From contig WRIC01000002.1 in the NCBI GenBank assembly GCA_009782915.1, positions 1 through 64,000 of the forward strand: DNA of 64,000 nucleotides, written 5' to 3'. Numbering within the stretch: the stretch's first letter is position 1; every line of letters starts with the position of its first letter. Of this stretch, positions 1 to 9,199 are shown one piece after another. The translations under genes and the position numbers were made by a program. The notes below the pieces were generated by a model. That model was given only the letters and a program-made list of their open reading frames with translations, was not told where the DNA came from and did no database searches. The stretch comes from Propionibacteriaceae bacterium. Lineage in GTDB: Bacteria; Actinomycetota; Actinomycetes; Propionibacteriales; Propionibacteriaceae.

Positions 1-2
1 GT

Positions 3-326
3 TATCAGCGTTTGCTGATGGAGGAGCCGTTGTTGTTTGTGTGTGCGATGGTTACTCTTGGGATTGAGTGCGGGCAGCGGGGGATTATGCCGGATTATTT
101 GGATGAGCCGATACGTCAGCTTGGTGATATTTCGTCGCAGCTCACTGGGATAGATTTGGAGTGTTATCAACACGACAATGGTGTTCTTCAGGAGTTGCTT
201 GATGCACCGTTGAGTGTTGTTGAGGCTCCGTGTCCTCCTGATTTCTTTCCGGGTACGTGGAGAGTGAACCCTCAAACCTTGGCGTGGTGGGATAGTCTTC
301 TTCAGGGTAAGCCTTCCCCCACATAG
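3..326 (+). CDS. Unrecognised protein, C-terminal part (cut by left edge)
   Basis: The reading frame is open to the left edge and ends at TAG 326, so only the last 107 or so residues are present and the true start lies outside the window. The visible part is acidic, has no clear membrane segment and carries a tryptophan-rich end (WRVNPQTLAWW). I do not recognise a family. It converges on the FHA-FtsK ATPase gene with a 62-bp gap. It may belong to the same type VII secretion locus, but nothing in the sequence proves this; it has no WXG motif in the visible part. Confidence 0.55.
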   Translation, partial: YQRLLMEEPLLFVCAMVTLGIECGQRGIMPDYLDEPIRQLGDISSQLTGIDLECYQHDNGVLQELLDAPLSVVEAPCPPDFFPGTWRVNPQTLAWWDSLLQGKPSPT

Positions 327-388
327 AATCATGCAATAGCCCAGACCAAAACAGAACCAACACCTGATAAAAGATGGGCGGTTCGTTA

Positions 389-3300
389 TCATTCCTCGGG
401 TAGGGGGATTTGCACTACGTAGGATTTTCCATTTTCAGCGTAGACCCCTCGCCCAGGCGGGAAATCGGTACGTTTTCTTCGGGGTGAAGATACTTTAAAC
501 AAAGAGTCAGCATCAGAACTGTCCGGTTGCATGTAGATGCCACGCCGGGCATTGCGGATTTCGGTGACGAGAGGGTATGACGATCCCCATCCTGCTGATT
601 CTGTTTCCCCAATGACAAGATGGCCATTGCGACGGGCCAGCTTGATTGCTTGAACAAGAGGTGATTCAGCCGGGGTGCCAAGCCACTCCTGCAACCCCTC
701 AATCATGAAGATGAGCTGAGGAGCATCATCAGCAACAATCTCGAGAGCGGGAATGATATTAGCGACAGTGTCTTTCATCACATCGGGGTCAGTTGACACA
801 TGGGTCCACACTTTATCTTGCCCAACGATAGATCTCTTGGAACCGAAGTAATACATCGGAATCTCAGGTCGCCACCTTCGAAGGCTTTGAGCCAAACTGC
901 GCAGAGTCGTCGTACGCCCTGAGCCAGGCATTCCAGCGACAATGAAGCCCCCCTGCGGGTTGAACCCGAAAGGCGCCAATGAGGTATCTTCCATTCCCAA
1001 GGTTGGTTGATCTGTGACACTCGTGGGAAGTTCATGAATCCATATTTGCTCAGTGAGTCTCTGGACAGATTCGGCTTCTGGCACACCATGGTCTATCAGA
1101 TGAGTGGCCAGTGCATCAATGGCAGAAGCTTGATCTATGGTGGCAGACGAGCCTGATGGTATGGCGATCTGGATTTCCTTCGTATCGCCAGAAAACACTC
1201 CTCTCCCAGGTGGAGACTCAGGGTCGAGCACATCCTTGGCAATACCAAGGGTCGAATAGGCGTTATCATCTGCCTGGCGGAGAATGAGACGGCGTTGGAT
1301 GCTCGAAGCCATGGAACTGGGTATAACACTGGGCCTATCAGCTGTTACGATGACGTGGATGCCCACTGAGCGACCCTCAGTGACTAGGCGAGTCATGATT
1401 CTCACATACTTCGCAAACCCAGTCTGATTGTCATAGGATTCACGAAATGCACCAAACCCATCGACGAGCAGAAGGATCCTTGAGTCGTTTCTCTCCCCAC
1501 TCGCAGACCAATACTGGGTGAGTGACGATGCGCGTACTGCCGCAAAGCGTGGGGTGCGTTCATCGAGTATTCCAGCCAGTCTAGTGAGCAAACGGGCCAC
1601 TCTTTCATGATCGGATCCTTCGATAATCTCTCCAACGTTGGGCAAAGTCTCCAACATGGCAAGCCCAGCTCCACCAAAATCAAGCCCATACACCTCAGTT
1701 CGTGTGAGATGGAGTTGGAGGGCTGCCCCCACAGCTAGTGTACGAAGCACCCCTGATTTCCCTGATCCACTAGTTCCAATGACCGCAAGAACCCCATCTT
1801 GCTCAGGGTCGTAGGCATGGAGATGTTGAGCCTGAGATGCTGGATCATCAATCATACCCAGCACAAGTTTTTGTCCACTATCAGCATGGGCAGGTTGGGC
1901 GAGTGATTGCTGAGTCAAAGCGGCAAGGTCATAACTTGAAGGAAGTTCAGGTAACCAAGGTTTACGTGGGGCAGGGATATTCTGAAGAGAGGAAGCCCGA
2001 CAGATGACATCAGTGATGCGAGAAATATCTGTTGGTCCATCCTCAGACGGAGCTGATTTATCCCGGTCGCCGGTAGGTATCTCCCACGACTGACCGGGTC
2101 CAAAGGTGAGAGTTTCAATGTCCACACGGCTCGGTTCGGGTTCGTTCGATGTGTGGCCTCCTGCGTACCCGGTCTGGAAGAGCGCAATCCTTCCCGGGCC
2201 AGTACGAACAGCACCACGGCCAGGCATGCGAGGGTCAAACTCCGCTGCCAGTTTCGTGCCGATCACGTCTGACGAATCAGATTCATCAGCCATACGCAGA
2301 GCAACACGAAGATTAGTGTTCGCGCGGAGATTGTCCTTAATGACACCAGCAGGACGCTGCGTTGCGAGAATCAAATGGAGTCCCAGGGAGCGACCTCGCT
2401 GGGCCACATCAACAACCCCATCAACGAATTCCGGGATCTCCTTCACAAGAGCTGCAAACTCATCGACAATAATGATGAGTGAAGGAGGGCAGTCCGGATC
2501 CCCAGTTCGTTCCAGGGAGACCAAATCTTTGGCTTTCTTCACATTGAGCAGGTGTTCACGGTGTCGCAACTCGGCACGCAGGCTCGTCAAAGCGCGTCGC
2601 ACCAGATGAGGAGACAAGTCAGTAACGAGACCCACGGTGTGTGGCAGTTGCACACAATCAGCGAAGGCAGCCCCGCCTTTGTAGTCGACAAACAGAAAAG
2701 ACACACGCCTTGGGCTATGAGCGCTTGCCATCCCCAGGATCCAGGACTGAAGAAACTCCGATTTCCCAGCTCCAGTAGTTCCACCGACTAGTGCATGGGG
2801 GCCTTGAGTCCGCAGGTCAAGAACAAACTCTCCCTGTGAACCTTGCCCGATCAAAGCTCTCAAGGTCGTGTTGGCCCGTTTACCTGAGGCTGTGTCGAGG
2901 GAGCCATCTTCACGCCAACGTTCAATAACAGCTTCGGGATTCTCCCCTAGAGCTGGTCCTGCAAGAGAGAGGTAAGAAACTGACCGAGGGAGGTCTGAAT
3001 GATCCACACTCGGAGCTCCCACATCTGTTAGTGGCGCCAAACGTCGAGCAAGGTGGTCAGCCGCTTGTTCAGACAATGACTCGGTTCTTGTCAATTCCAC
3101 AACTTGATCTTCATCTACAAATCCAGCTGACATAGTATTGAGGCTGGAATTGAGCGCAACGAATGTCCGGCATGCCGTTGGCAGCTCATCTTGACGCTCA
3201 GCGAGCCAGATGATGTGAACACCAACAGCAGGGCCCAATTTGGCCGCTGAAACAAGGCGACCTCTATCAATGGGGGAGTCATTCTCCACTAGAAGAATGA

Positions 3301-4804
3301 TCGTCGGTTGGCTTGAATTGTCGCGTTGCTTGCTGGCGTTGCGAGTAGCGATGATTTCCTCAATACCAGAAACAAGCGAGGACACTGCACCAGGGCTGTT
3401 CGCTAAAGGAGACCCAGGTAGCGGGGAATGGATAGACCCTGTGTGGGGCAGCCACATCAGCCAATCCCAGCGGGGTGACGAGACTGCCGAAGCAACAGCG
3501 CAGAGCACCAGTTCAGCTGGTGAATGCAGGATAGCAATCTGGGCGATGAGGTTTCGAGCAAGCGGATCAAGCCAATGACGAGGACCCGCCAGACCAAGAT
3601 CGCCACAGTCGCGCAGCGAAGCCGTGATGGGAACATCCGCCACCTGGGAGGCATCAGTTTGGAGTGCGAGCAACGAGTTCCAGGCTTCAGTATTGGCCTG
3701 TCCTCGCCCAGGAAGTTCAATGGTATGACGAGATTGAGTTGACCCATAACCAAGGTTGAAGCGAAGGAAGTTGTCATCTTCTGGTCGCCGACTCCACAAG
3801 TCAGGAGTCAGCCCATAGGATGCCTCAAGTAATGATGCCAGAGAGGGAGTCTCCAGGTGTCGAGCGCTCTGTTCCTCTGAAAGTGCTTTCGTGACGTCCT
3901 CAGCAAGCTGAGTCATTGCGTCATCGAATTGTCGGGCACCTTCAACAGCGGCTTTCTTCCCGGTGATTCGATGGTCAATCCATGTGCCTATGGCGATAAT
4001 GGGACTGAGCGCGACGAATATCAAGCTCATAGGATTTCGGGTCATCAAGAACATGACGGTCCCCATGATAAAAGGGGCGACCATAGCGAGCAATGGAAAT
4101 CTATTTGGTGTTGGCGCACCTGGAGCTTCTGGGGCTTGAAAGGTTTTGCCCGGATAGGGGATGCGTACCACTGGTGAACGATTGAAGTCCTGGTTGACCC
4201 CAATTTCAGTTCCAGAGTGATCGCTGTCAGAGAGTTCCACCACCAAACCAGTTTCGCCAATGACGAGCACATCACTTGGCCCTACTGTTGCGCGGTCAAC
4301 TAACGTGTCACCAATAATCACCCCATTGGAGGAGTTTAAGTCCATGACTTCGACTGCATGATCACTGACAGTCAATCGTGCGTGTCGCCGCGAAACCTGA
4401 CTGTCGATCAACGCAATGTCACAGTCGCTGTCGCGCCCGATTATCTGGACTCCCATACGCAAAGGGAAAACCTTACCGGCGTCTGGCCCTGAGATCGCAC
4501 GCAACCATCCGACTGCCGAAGGTTGGTCGACGACTTGTTCAGAGTGGTCGGATACAATGCGAACTCGCTGTCCAGAGCTGAGTTGGGTTTCGGTGAGGAG
4601 AAGTCCCGACGGTAGAGTGGCGACTTCAACACCATGCTCTGTCACTATTTGCAGGGTTGAGGGGTTTAATGGATCCGCTGGAACACCAGTCATTCCTGCT
4701 GTGAGAGTTGACGCGATATCGGCAATCGTGGCAGTGCCTTCCGCAGTAACCGTAATAGGCAATGAAGAACCCTGCGGTGTCATCACCTCTATCTTGATCT
4801 TCAT
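389..4804 (-). CDS. Type VII secretion ATPase, EccC/EssC type, with FHA domain
   Basis: This 1471-residue protein is the motor ATPase type of ESX/type VII secretion, which powers export of small WXG100-family proteins across the membrane. Residues 1-85 look like a first FHA- or ubiquitin-like domain. Residues 98-195 are a canonical FHA domain (IIGRDSDCDI, VSRRHARL, DLNSSNG). Two membrane helices lie at about 236-254 and 259-277. Three FtsK/SpoIIIE domains follow: the first has an intact Walker A (GGTTGAGKS, Lys681) and Walker B (IIIVDEF); the second has GTSGSGKS (Lys1016) but VDGF at Walker B; the third has GMPGSGRT, with Arg1297 replacing the Walker lysine. An N-terminal FHA followed by paired helices is the Firmicutes EssC layout rather than the mycobacterial EccC layout. 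No WXG100, EccB, EccD or mycosin gene is seen to its right; partners may lie left of the window. Confidence 0.88.
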   Translation of the reverse strand: MKIKIEVMTPQGSSLPITVTAEGTATIADIASTLTAGMTGVPADPLNPSTLQIVTEHGVEVATLPSGLLLTETQLSSGQRVRIVSDHSEQVVDQPSAVGWLRAISGPDAGKVFPLRMGVQIIGRDSDCDIALIDSQVSRRHARLTVSDHAVEVMDLNSSNGVIIGDTLVDRATVGPSDVLVIGETGLVVELSDSDHSGTEIGVNQDFNRSPVVRIPYPGKTFQAPEAPGAPTPNRFPLLAMVAPFIMGTVMFLMTRNPMSLIFVALSPIIAIGTWIDHRITGKKAAVEGARQFDDAMTQLAEDVTKALSEEQSARHLETPSLASLLEASYGLTPDLWSRRPEDDNFLRFNLGYGSTQSRHTIELPGRGQANTEAWNSLLALQTDASQVADVPITASLRDCGDLGLAGPRHWLDPLARNLIAQIAILHSPAELVLCAVASAVSSPRWDWLMWLPHTGSIHSPLPGSPLANSPGAVSSLVSGIEEIIATRNASKQRDNSSQPTIILLVENDSPIDRGRLVSAAKLGPAVGVHIIWLAERQDELPTACRTFVALNSSLNTMSAGFVDEDQVVELTRTESLSEQAADHLARRLAPLTDVGAPSVDHSDLPRSVSYLSLAGPALGENPEAVIERWREDGSLDTASGKRANTTLRALIGQGSQGEFVLDLRTQGPHALVGGTTGAGKSEFLQSWILGMASAHSPRRVSFLFVDYKGGAAFADCVQLPHTVGLVTDLSPHLVRRALTSLRAELRHREHLLNVKKAKDLVSLERTGDPDCPPSLIIIVDEFAALVKEIPEFVDGVVDVAQRGRSLGLHLILATQRPAGVIKDNLRANTNLRVALRMADESDSSDVIGTKLAAEFDPRMPGRGAVRTGPGRIALFQTGYAGGHTSNEPEPSRVDIETLTFGPGQSWEIPTGDRDKSAPSEDGPTDISRITDVICRASSLQNIPAPRKPWLPELPSSYDLAALTQQSLAQPAHADSGQKLVLGMIDDPASQAQHLHAYDPEQDGVLAVIGTSGSGKSGVLRTLAVGAALQLHLTRTEVYGLDFGGAGLAMLETLPNVGEIIEGSDHERVARLLTRLAGILDERTPRFAAVRASSLTQYWSASGERNDSRILLLVDGFGAFRESYDNQTGFAKYVRIMTRLVTEGRSVGIHVIVTADRPSVIPSSMASSIQRRLILRQADDNAYSTLGIAKDVLDPESPPGRGVFSGDTKEIQIAIPSGSSATIDQASAIDALATHLIDHGVPEAESVQRLTEQIWIHELPTSVTDQPTLGMEDTSLAPFGFNPQGGFIVAGMPGSGRTTTLRSLAQSLRRWRPEIPMYYFGSKRSIVGQDKVWTHVSTDPDVMKDTVANIIPALEIVADDAPQLIFMIEGLQEWLGTPAESPLVQAIKLARRNGHLVIGETESAGWGSSYPLVTEIRNARRGIYMQPDSSDADSLFKVSSPRRKRTDFPPGRGVYAENGKSYVVQIPLPEE

Positions 4805-4984
4805 CGCCTCGCACCTTTACTGAGCACTCGAGGAACACTCTCTGCTGTGGCAATCAATTGATTGCCTCATGGTTTTTCCACGACGACGCCCCACTCTACT
4901 TCAATGAGATTCCTCAGAACAAGATGAATAGTGGCGAAAGCACTGTAGAGATAGAAGATCAGCAAGCTGAGCTAGAATGACACC

Positions 4985-5707
4985 ATGAGCACGAATGAAC
5001 CAGGGCCACAGTGGCTCCCGCCTACACATGACGCTGCGCTCGTTATCGTTGCTGAGTCTCCTCAAGGTTCTACTCAATCTCTGGCGTCCCGCCGCACTGA
5101 TCGCCAACCCTTCCGTTGGAATGCGGGTTGGACACTTCTCACGGTTATTGTTCTTGTTCTAGCTCTCGTGGCGGGGTTTGGTGGGTTTAAGTACCGTACT
5201 GATTCGCGAGTCGATGTGGCACCTGGAACGACAGTTGACATTGGGATGGCGGAGTTTCGGGTGATTCGTGCCATCGCCGAGGAAACATCTGATCCGGATC
5301 GATGGCAGCTCACTGTTCTTGCTGAAGTGAGAAACCTCACAGAACAACCCATCGGTGTCATCGATTTCGAATATGCCCTCGGGCTTGGTTACACCAACAG
5401 CGAGGGTGAATTCATTGCCGAGAGAAGCCTGTCACTGGATTTTTTAGTTAATATCACTGATGAAAAAGCGTCCCCGCGCTATCGCATCCCCCCTCAAACT
5501 GATGTCGTCCCGGTCATCATTCACAAATATGTTAATGATGGCTTTGACCTCGATTCTGAGTTCGTTGTCTTTGCGCGTCCTGTGGTGTACCGGACAAACA
5601 CTGTGCTGAATCTTTCAAGTGAAAAGGTATGGGCAACAGATCTTTCTCGTAGCGTGTTGTGGGTTTACACTCCGGAAATAGAGGTACGTCGATATGAGGG
5701 TTACTGA
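4985..5707 (+). CDS. Single-pass membrane protein with extracytoplasmic beta-rich domain
   Basis: A 240-residue protein with a cytoplasmic tail of about 48 residues, one membrane helix at about 49-70 (TLLTVIVLVLALVAGFGG) and an outside domain of about 170 residues. The outside domain begins with a segment of the type 'VAPGTTVDIGMAEFRVI' and a long 'LTVLAEVRNLTEQPIGV' strand pattern, which resembles DUF4352-like Ig-fold domains; this is a pattern match by eye only. It is divergent from the EccC/EssC-type gene across a 180-bp gap, and ends 8 bp before the end of the convergent 5716-6372 gene, which has the same layout. Function unknown; a sensor, chaperone or envelope accessory role would fit. 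Confidence 0.7.
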   Translation: MSTNEPGPQWLPPTHDAALVIVAESPQGSTQSLASRRTDRQPFRWNAGWTLLTVIVLVLALVAGFGGFKYRTDSRVDVAPGTTVDIGMAEFRVIRAIAEETSDPDRWQLTVLAEVRNLTEQPIGVIDFEYALGLGYTNSEGEFIAERSLSLDFLVNITDEKASPRYRIPPQTDVVPVIIHKYVNDGFDLDSEFVVFARPVVYRTNTVLNLSSEKVWATDLSRSVLWVYTPEIEVRRYEGY

Positions 5708-5715
5708 TGGGCTGG

Positions 5716-6372
5716 TTATCGCGCTCGAAGTATAGCTCTGTAGGTTTTCTCGGTCCAAACATTATCAAAATCGAAGAGATTCTCTGACTTCTGCCAAACA
5801 GAAAAATAGATCCCTTGAATCTCGTCGAGGGCAGCTTCGGGAATCTCGAAAGTCTTCGCAATGGTTCCCTGGGAGATGGGTCGTCCATCGTCATCAAAAG
5901 CCCCACACTGATCTTGATAATCACTGAAGAGCGCTTCGAAAGAGAAACCCGAGATGTATTCGCTAGTCCAGCGACGTTTCTTGCCCTGGAGTTCAATGTG
6001 ACAGGAATACTCAACTGGTGAGTCAGAGGTATGCACTGACGGAGCTATAGTGTAGGTCACACTGGCCACCACATAGACTGCACCAGGTTTGTTCGGGGTG
6101 AAACCAGAGCTGTCTTGACCGGGGAATGGTGCAGTTGTGATCTGGGTGTCGGTGAATGTGACAGTGTCAACGACAAAAGAAGAGCCAGCAGAGACTTGCT
6201 TGAGGCGCACATCCTCCCAGGACACAGAAAAACCCAGGAAGAACAGAACCCACACTAGAACTCCGACCAGGAGAGCTATCCATCCTGTTCGAACTGTGTT
6301 GCGTGACCTAGTGGTCGCCACCAAAGGAGCAGAGTTTAACTCCGGAGAAAATGCAGTGATAGGGTCGCTCAT
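5716..6372 (-). CDS. Single-pass membrane protein with extracytoplasmic beta-rich domain
   Basis: A 218-residue protein: cytoplasmic tail of about 28 residues, one membrane helix at about 29-51 (WIALLVGVLVWVLFFLGF), then an outside domain with the pattern 'VSAGSSFVVDTVTFTDT' and two cysteines that could pair. The layout matches the neighbouring 4985-5707 protein and the C-terminal domain of 6369-8252. Its start codon overlaps the end of 6369-8252 (ATGA at 6369-6372), so it is the last gene of a three-gene leftward operon and is probably translationally coupled. I cannot assign a function. Confidence 0.7.
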   Translation of the reverse strand: MSDPITAFSPELNSAPLVATTRSRNTVRTGWIALLVGVLVWVLFFLGFSVSWEDVRLKQVSAGSSFVVDTVTFTDTQITTAPFPGQDSSGFTPNKPGAVYVVASVTYTIAPSVHTSDSPVEYSCHIELQGKKRRWTSEYISGFSFEALFSDYQDQCGAFDDDGRPISQGTIAKTFEIPEAALDEIQGIYFSVWQKSENLFDFDNVWTEKTYRAILRAR

Positions 6373-8252
6373 CGCGGAGCCTCCTCAATGCTGTTTTCAT
6401 CGATAACAACAAGATCACGGATGGGTGTATCCGGCGGTACGCGGTAGTGGCCCAGAGCCAGGATCGTTGACTGAGGTTGGCGAGGAGAAACCACAATCAC
6501 GAGATCATCCAAGGCATCACGAGGAACCTCGAAGGCAATATCCTGGGTTGATGAGAAACCGGGAAGATGAATGACAGTCTTGTAGTCGTCCCATTGATCG
6601 TAAATTACCTTGCCAGCCTTGGCTTCCACCCTCACACCACCCGAGCCGTAACCCGAAACCTTCACGCGTACTGCAACAAAAACGCCGAGACTCTCGATGG
6701 GGTCCTCAACAGTGCGGAACTGGATCTCGCCCTTGATCGAAGTGCCCACTCTCAAGTCACTCAAAGTGACTGTGTGGGTCATGAGCTGAGTGGGTTCGTC
6801 TAGTGTCATTCGATGAATGCGGTGTGCTGCATCGCTCGGGTCAGTGATAGAGAAAACAGCAGCGACAACGGTGACAAGAACAACAGCGGTGAGACCCCGG
6901 GCGACATGGAGTCTTGTTTTAGTCGGGGTGAGTAATGTGGTGGTTTGAGTACTCAAGTTGTGGGAATCCGCGGCTTGTTTGCGAGAGTCGCGTCGGCTCT
7001 TAAACACATTATCTGGGCCCAGATCAACCTCCACATGGCGAAGATGGACGTACGCCACCGACAGCAACACAGCCTGCAACAATCTCACCACGATCATCGG
7101 CATCGCCTTCGAGACCGGATAGAACATCATGACGTACTTGGATGTTAAAGGCCCAATCAGAAAATCGACCAAGTATTCCAGCCACTGCCCGGCCCACTCG
7201 ATAGCAGTGAAACTCACCACCAAAGCAGCCAAGAAAGGAGCCCCCGATCTCAAGACGACAGCAAACATGTGCAAGGCGCGCAAAATAGCCTCGGCAGTCT
7301 CCACAATGAAATCAGGCAAAGTGTTTATCACTATCTCCGTGGTCTCCTCGTTGCTACGGAAACCCAGTCGATCACGCCACTTGTTCCAGATCGTGTCCAC
7401 CCCAACAAACTGCATGCCACCAACCATGGCAACAATCGCCAGCCACACCACCGGTTGACTCAGCGCCTGCCAGAAAATAGGCCAGACCTCCTCCATGAGG
7501 AAAGCCCAGGCGACACTGATCGCATAGGGAACATCCAGACGAATAACGTCACCCAGCCAAGCCAGGGCCTGATCCTTCCACGCCATGAACGTGCGATCCC
7601 GCAGCCACATCATTGCTTTCTCGGTGAGACGGAATAAAGAAAACAAAACCAAGAAAGTCATGGTTGCCGACAAGAAAGCAGACAGAATCGACCAAAAAGC
7701 TGATTCCTTGTCACGGGTAATGAAGGAGATGAGGCGAACAACCACCCAAAGCCCGATGAAAACCCCGACTGTGACCAGCAGCGACACCCAGGATTGCAGA
7801 GGATTCAGGTTCGACAGGAATTTGCTATCAGCGAAAGTGCCCGACATCGCCGAGGTGTAGTACATCGCATCCTTGGCGTAATCCTCGAAATAACCGAAGA
7901 CAGAGAAAGCCGCCGCGAAAGGGAAAAGAAGGCTCGACACCAGGGCAATGAAACTCTTCGGTGGCAGGGCAGTCACGCCCATCGCTGACTCAGATTCCTG
8001 GATCGACATTCGGTATGCAGCCAAGGTGACCATCAACTGAACCAAGCACCCAGCCCCCATCAAAGGAATGACCGTCCAAGACCAGCGGGGAGCGATCTCC
8101 CCAGAAATCATGACCGTGAAAAAATAGCCAAGCCAGCCGAGAGAGAAAAGAAGAACAAGTGCCGACCAACGGGATGCTAGAACACGGGCGAGGTTGGTCC
8201 AGAGCATACGAAGAGTGGAGCCAGTCTCGCGTACCACTGCGAACACATCCAC
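6369..8252 (-). CDS. Polytopic membrane protein with C-terminal outside domain
   Basis: A 627-residue membrane protein with about nine or ten hydrophobic helices in residues 25-470 and a final extracytoplasmic domain of about 145 residues ('SDLRVGTSIKGEIQFRTV', 'IESLGVFVAVRVKVSG'). That domain again resembles the DUF4352-like domains of its two neighbours. The middle gene of a leftward operon: 59 bp after 8312-8941 and overlapping 5716-6372 by 4 bp. No transporter, kinase or protease motif is visible. The combination of a multi-helix body with the same kind of outside domain as its partners suggests that the products form one membrane assembly, but this is inference. Confidence 0.75.
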   Translation of the reverse strand: MDVFAVVRETGSTLRMLWTNLARVLASRWSALVLLFSLGWLGYFFTVMISGEIAPRWSWTVIPLMGAGCLVQLMVTLAAYRMSIQESESAMGVTALPPKSFIALVSSLLFPFAAAFSVFGYFEDYAKDAMYYTSAMSGTFADSKFLSNLNPLQSWVSLLVTVGVFIGLWVVVRLISFITRDKESAFWSILSAFLSATMTFLVLFSLFRLTEKAMMWLRDRTFMAWKDQALAWLGDVIRLDVPYAISVAWAFLMEEVWPIFWQALSQPVVWLAIVAMVGGMQFVGVDTIWNKWRDRLGFRSNEETTEIVINTLPDFIVETAEAILRALHMFAVVLRSGAPFLAALVVSFTAIEWAGQWLEYLVDFLIGPLTSKYVMMFYPVSKAMPMIVVRLLQAVLLSVAYVHLRHVEVDLGPDNVFKSRRDSRKQAADSHNLSTQTTTLLTPTKTRLHVARGLTAVVLVTVVAAVFSITDPSDAAHRIHRMTLDEPTQLMTHTVTLSDLRVGTSIKGEIQFRTVEDPIESLGVFVAVRVKVSGYGSGGVRVEAKAGKVIYDQWDDYKTVIHLPGFSSTQDIAFEVPRDALDDLVIVVSPRQPQSTILALGHYRVPPDTPIRDLVVIDENSIEEAPR

Positions 8253-8311
8253 CCCCTCGTACTTATGTGGAAAACTCAGGAATCAGTATAGGTCATTTCA
8301 TCGGGGCAGAA

Positions 8312-8941
8312 TTACCTGCTCACCGATGTGGGCGCTCGGCGACCAGACGGCAGGGCTAGCCCATCCAACTCAAGCTCCAGATTCGCCAAAGCCTGGATCA
8401 CCTGGGTGTCACCGCGCTTCCACGCGCCCATCGGGTCCGCGGTGATCTTCGCCAATTCACGCATCGGAGCGTGAGCCAAAGCCCTCAAAGCAAACAACTC
8501 GGCACTCGCCTCTGCTGGCATGAGTTTCTTGCCAGCTGTAGCCTCGCGAACGAACCTGAACCTCCACGGGAACCACTTATATATATAGACAATGACTGGG
8601 ATCGCCAGAATCACAATAAACAACACCAGCGCAACCGTGGCGATCATCGAAATCAGTTGGGAGGTGGAATCACCCAAACCCGCGAGCGTTGAACCCAGAT
8701 TATTGAGCGGTGACTCCAAGGCGCGCCCCACCAGAGGAAGATCCTTCACCGAATCCGCTGCCGAGGCTAAAGAACTCGACATCGTTTCCGTGGTTTCACC
8801 AGCTTTCTGGGCAGGTGTTGAGAATTGCAGGATGAAATCCCGTACCCTGCCTGCGAGAACAACCCACAAAAACACCCAAGCAATCAAACCCACATCAGAC
8901 AACACCTGCCCGATGATCTTCCTATTTCTGGCATACAACAT
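8312..8941 (-). CDS. Membrane protein with two helices, unknown function
   Basis: A 209-residue protein. A first helix lies near residues 17-37 (VGLIAWVFLWVVLAGRV), then an outside segment of about 65 residues rich in Ser, Ala and Leu that looks helical. A second helix lies near 103-125 (ATVALVLFIVILAIPVIVYI), followed by a basic cytoplasmic tail of about 80 residues. It is the first gene of the leftward three-gene operon and has a family A repeat just upstream. I recognise the general layout from uncharacterised actinobacterial membrane proteins but cannot name a function. Confidence 0.7.
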   Translation of the reverse strand: MLYARNRKIIGQVLSDVGLIAWVFLWVVLAGRVRDFILQFSTPAQKAGETTETMSSSLASAADSVKDLPLVGRALESPLNNLGSTLAGLGDSTSQLISMIATVALVLFIVILAIPVIVYIYKWFPWRFRFVREATAGKKLMPAEASAELFALRALAHAPMRELAKITADPMGAWKRGDTQVIQALANLELELDGLALPSGRRAPTSVSR

Positions 8942-8973
8942 AGGACTATTGTCACATATCCCACTCTTGCTCC

Positions 8974-9064
8974 GTCATTCTGCGCGTAGTCGCAGAATCC
9001 AGACTCCACAGTTAGGCAACTGGGTAGTCTGGACCCTGCGAGTCGCTACGCTCCGCAGGGTGAC
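8974..9064. repeat. Family A palindromic element, 91 bp
   Basis: A compound palindrome: left hairpin around ATTCTGCGCGTAGTCGCAGA, core half CCAGACTCCACAGT answered by ACTGGGTAGTCTGG, and right hairpin around CCCTGCGAGTCGCTACG. It lies between the divergent genes 8312-8941 and 9200-10705. Several other copies in the window have exactly the same length. Confidence 0.9.
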
Positions 9065-9199
9065 ATGATCGGTGGTGGGGGTGCGGATTATCTCACCAAG
9101 TGAGTTGGTTATGGGAAAACACTAGAACACCTCGTACCACCTGGGCTAACCTAGAGGTTGCCCACCACGCGGTGAGGCATCCACGAGAAAGGACGACGA

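Noticed and set aside
1-326. WXG100 secretion substrate next to the ATPase
   Set aside because: The visible part lacks a WXG turn and a two-helix pattern, and is not of the right composition.
2106-2609. Plus-strand open frame opposite the type VII ATPase
   Set aside because: It is the antisense shadow of a well-supported gene, with no family similarity.
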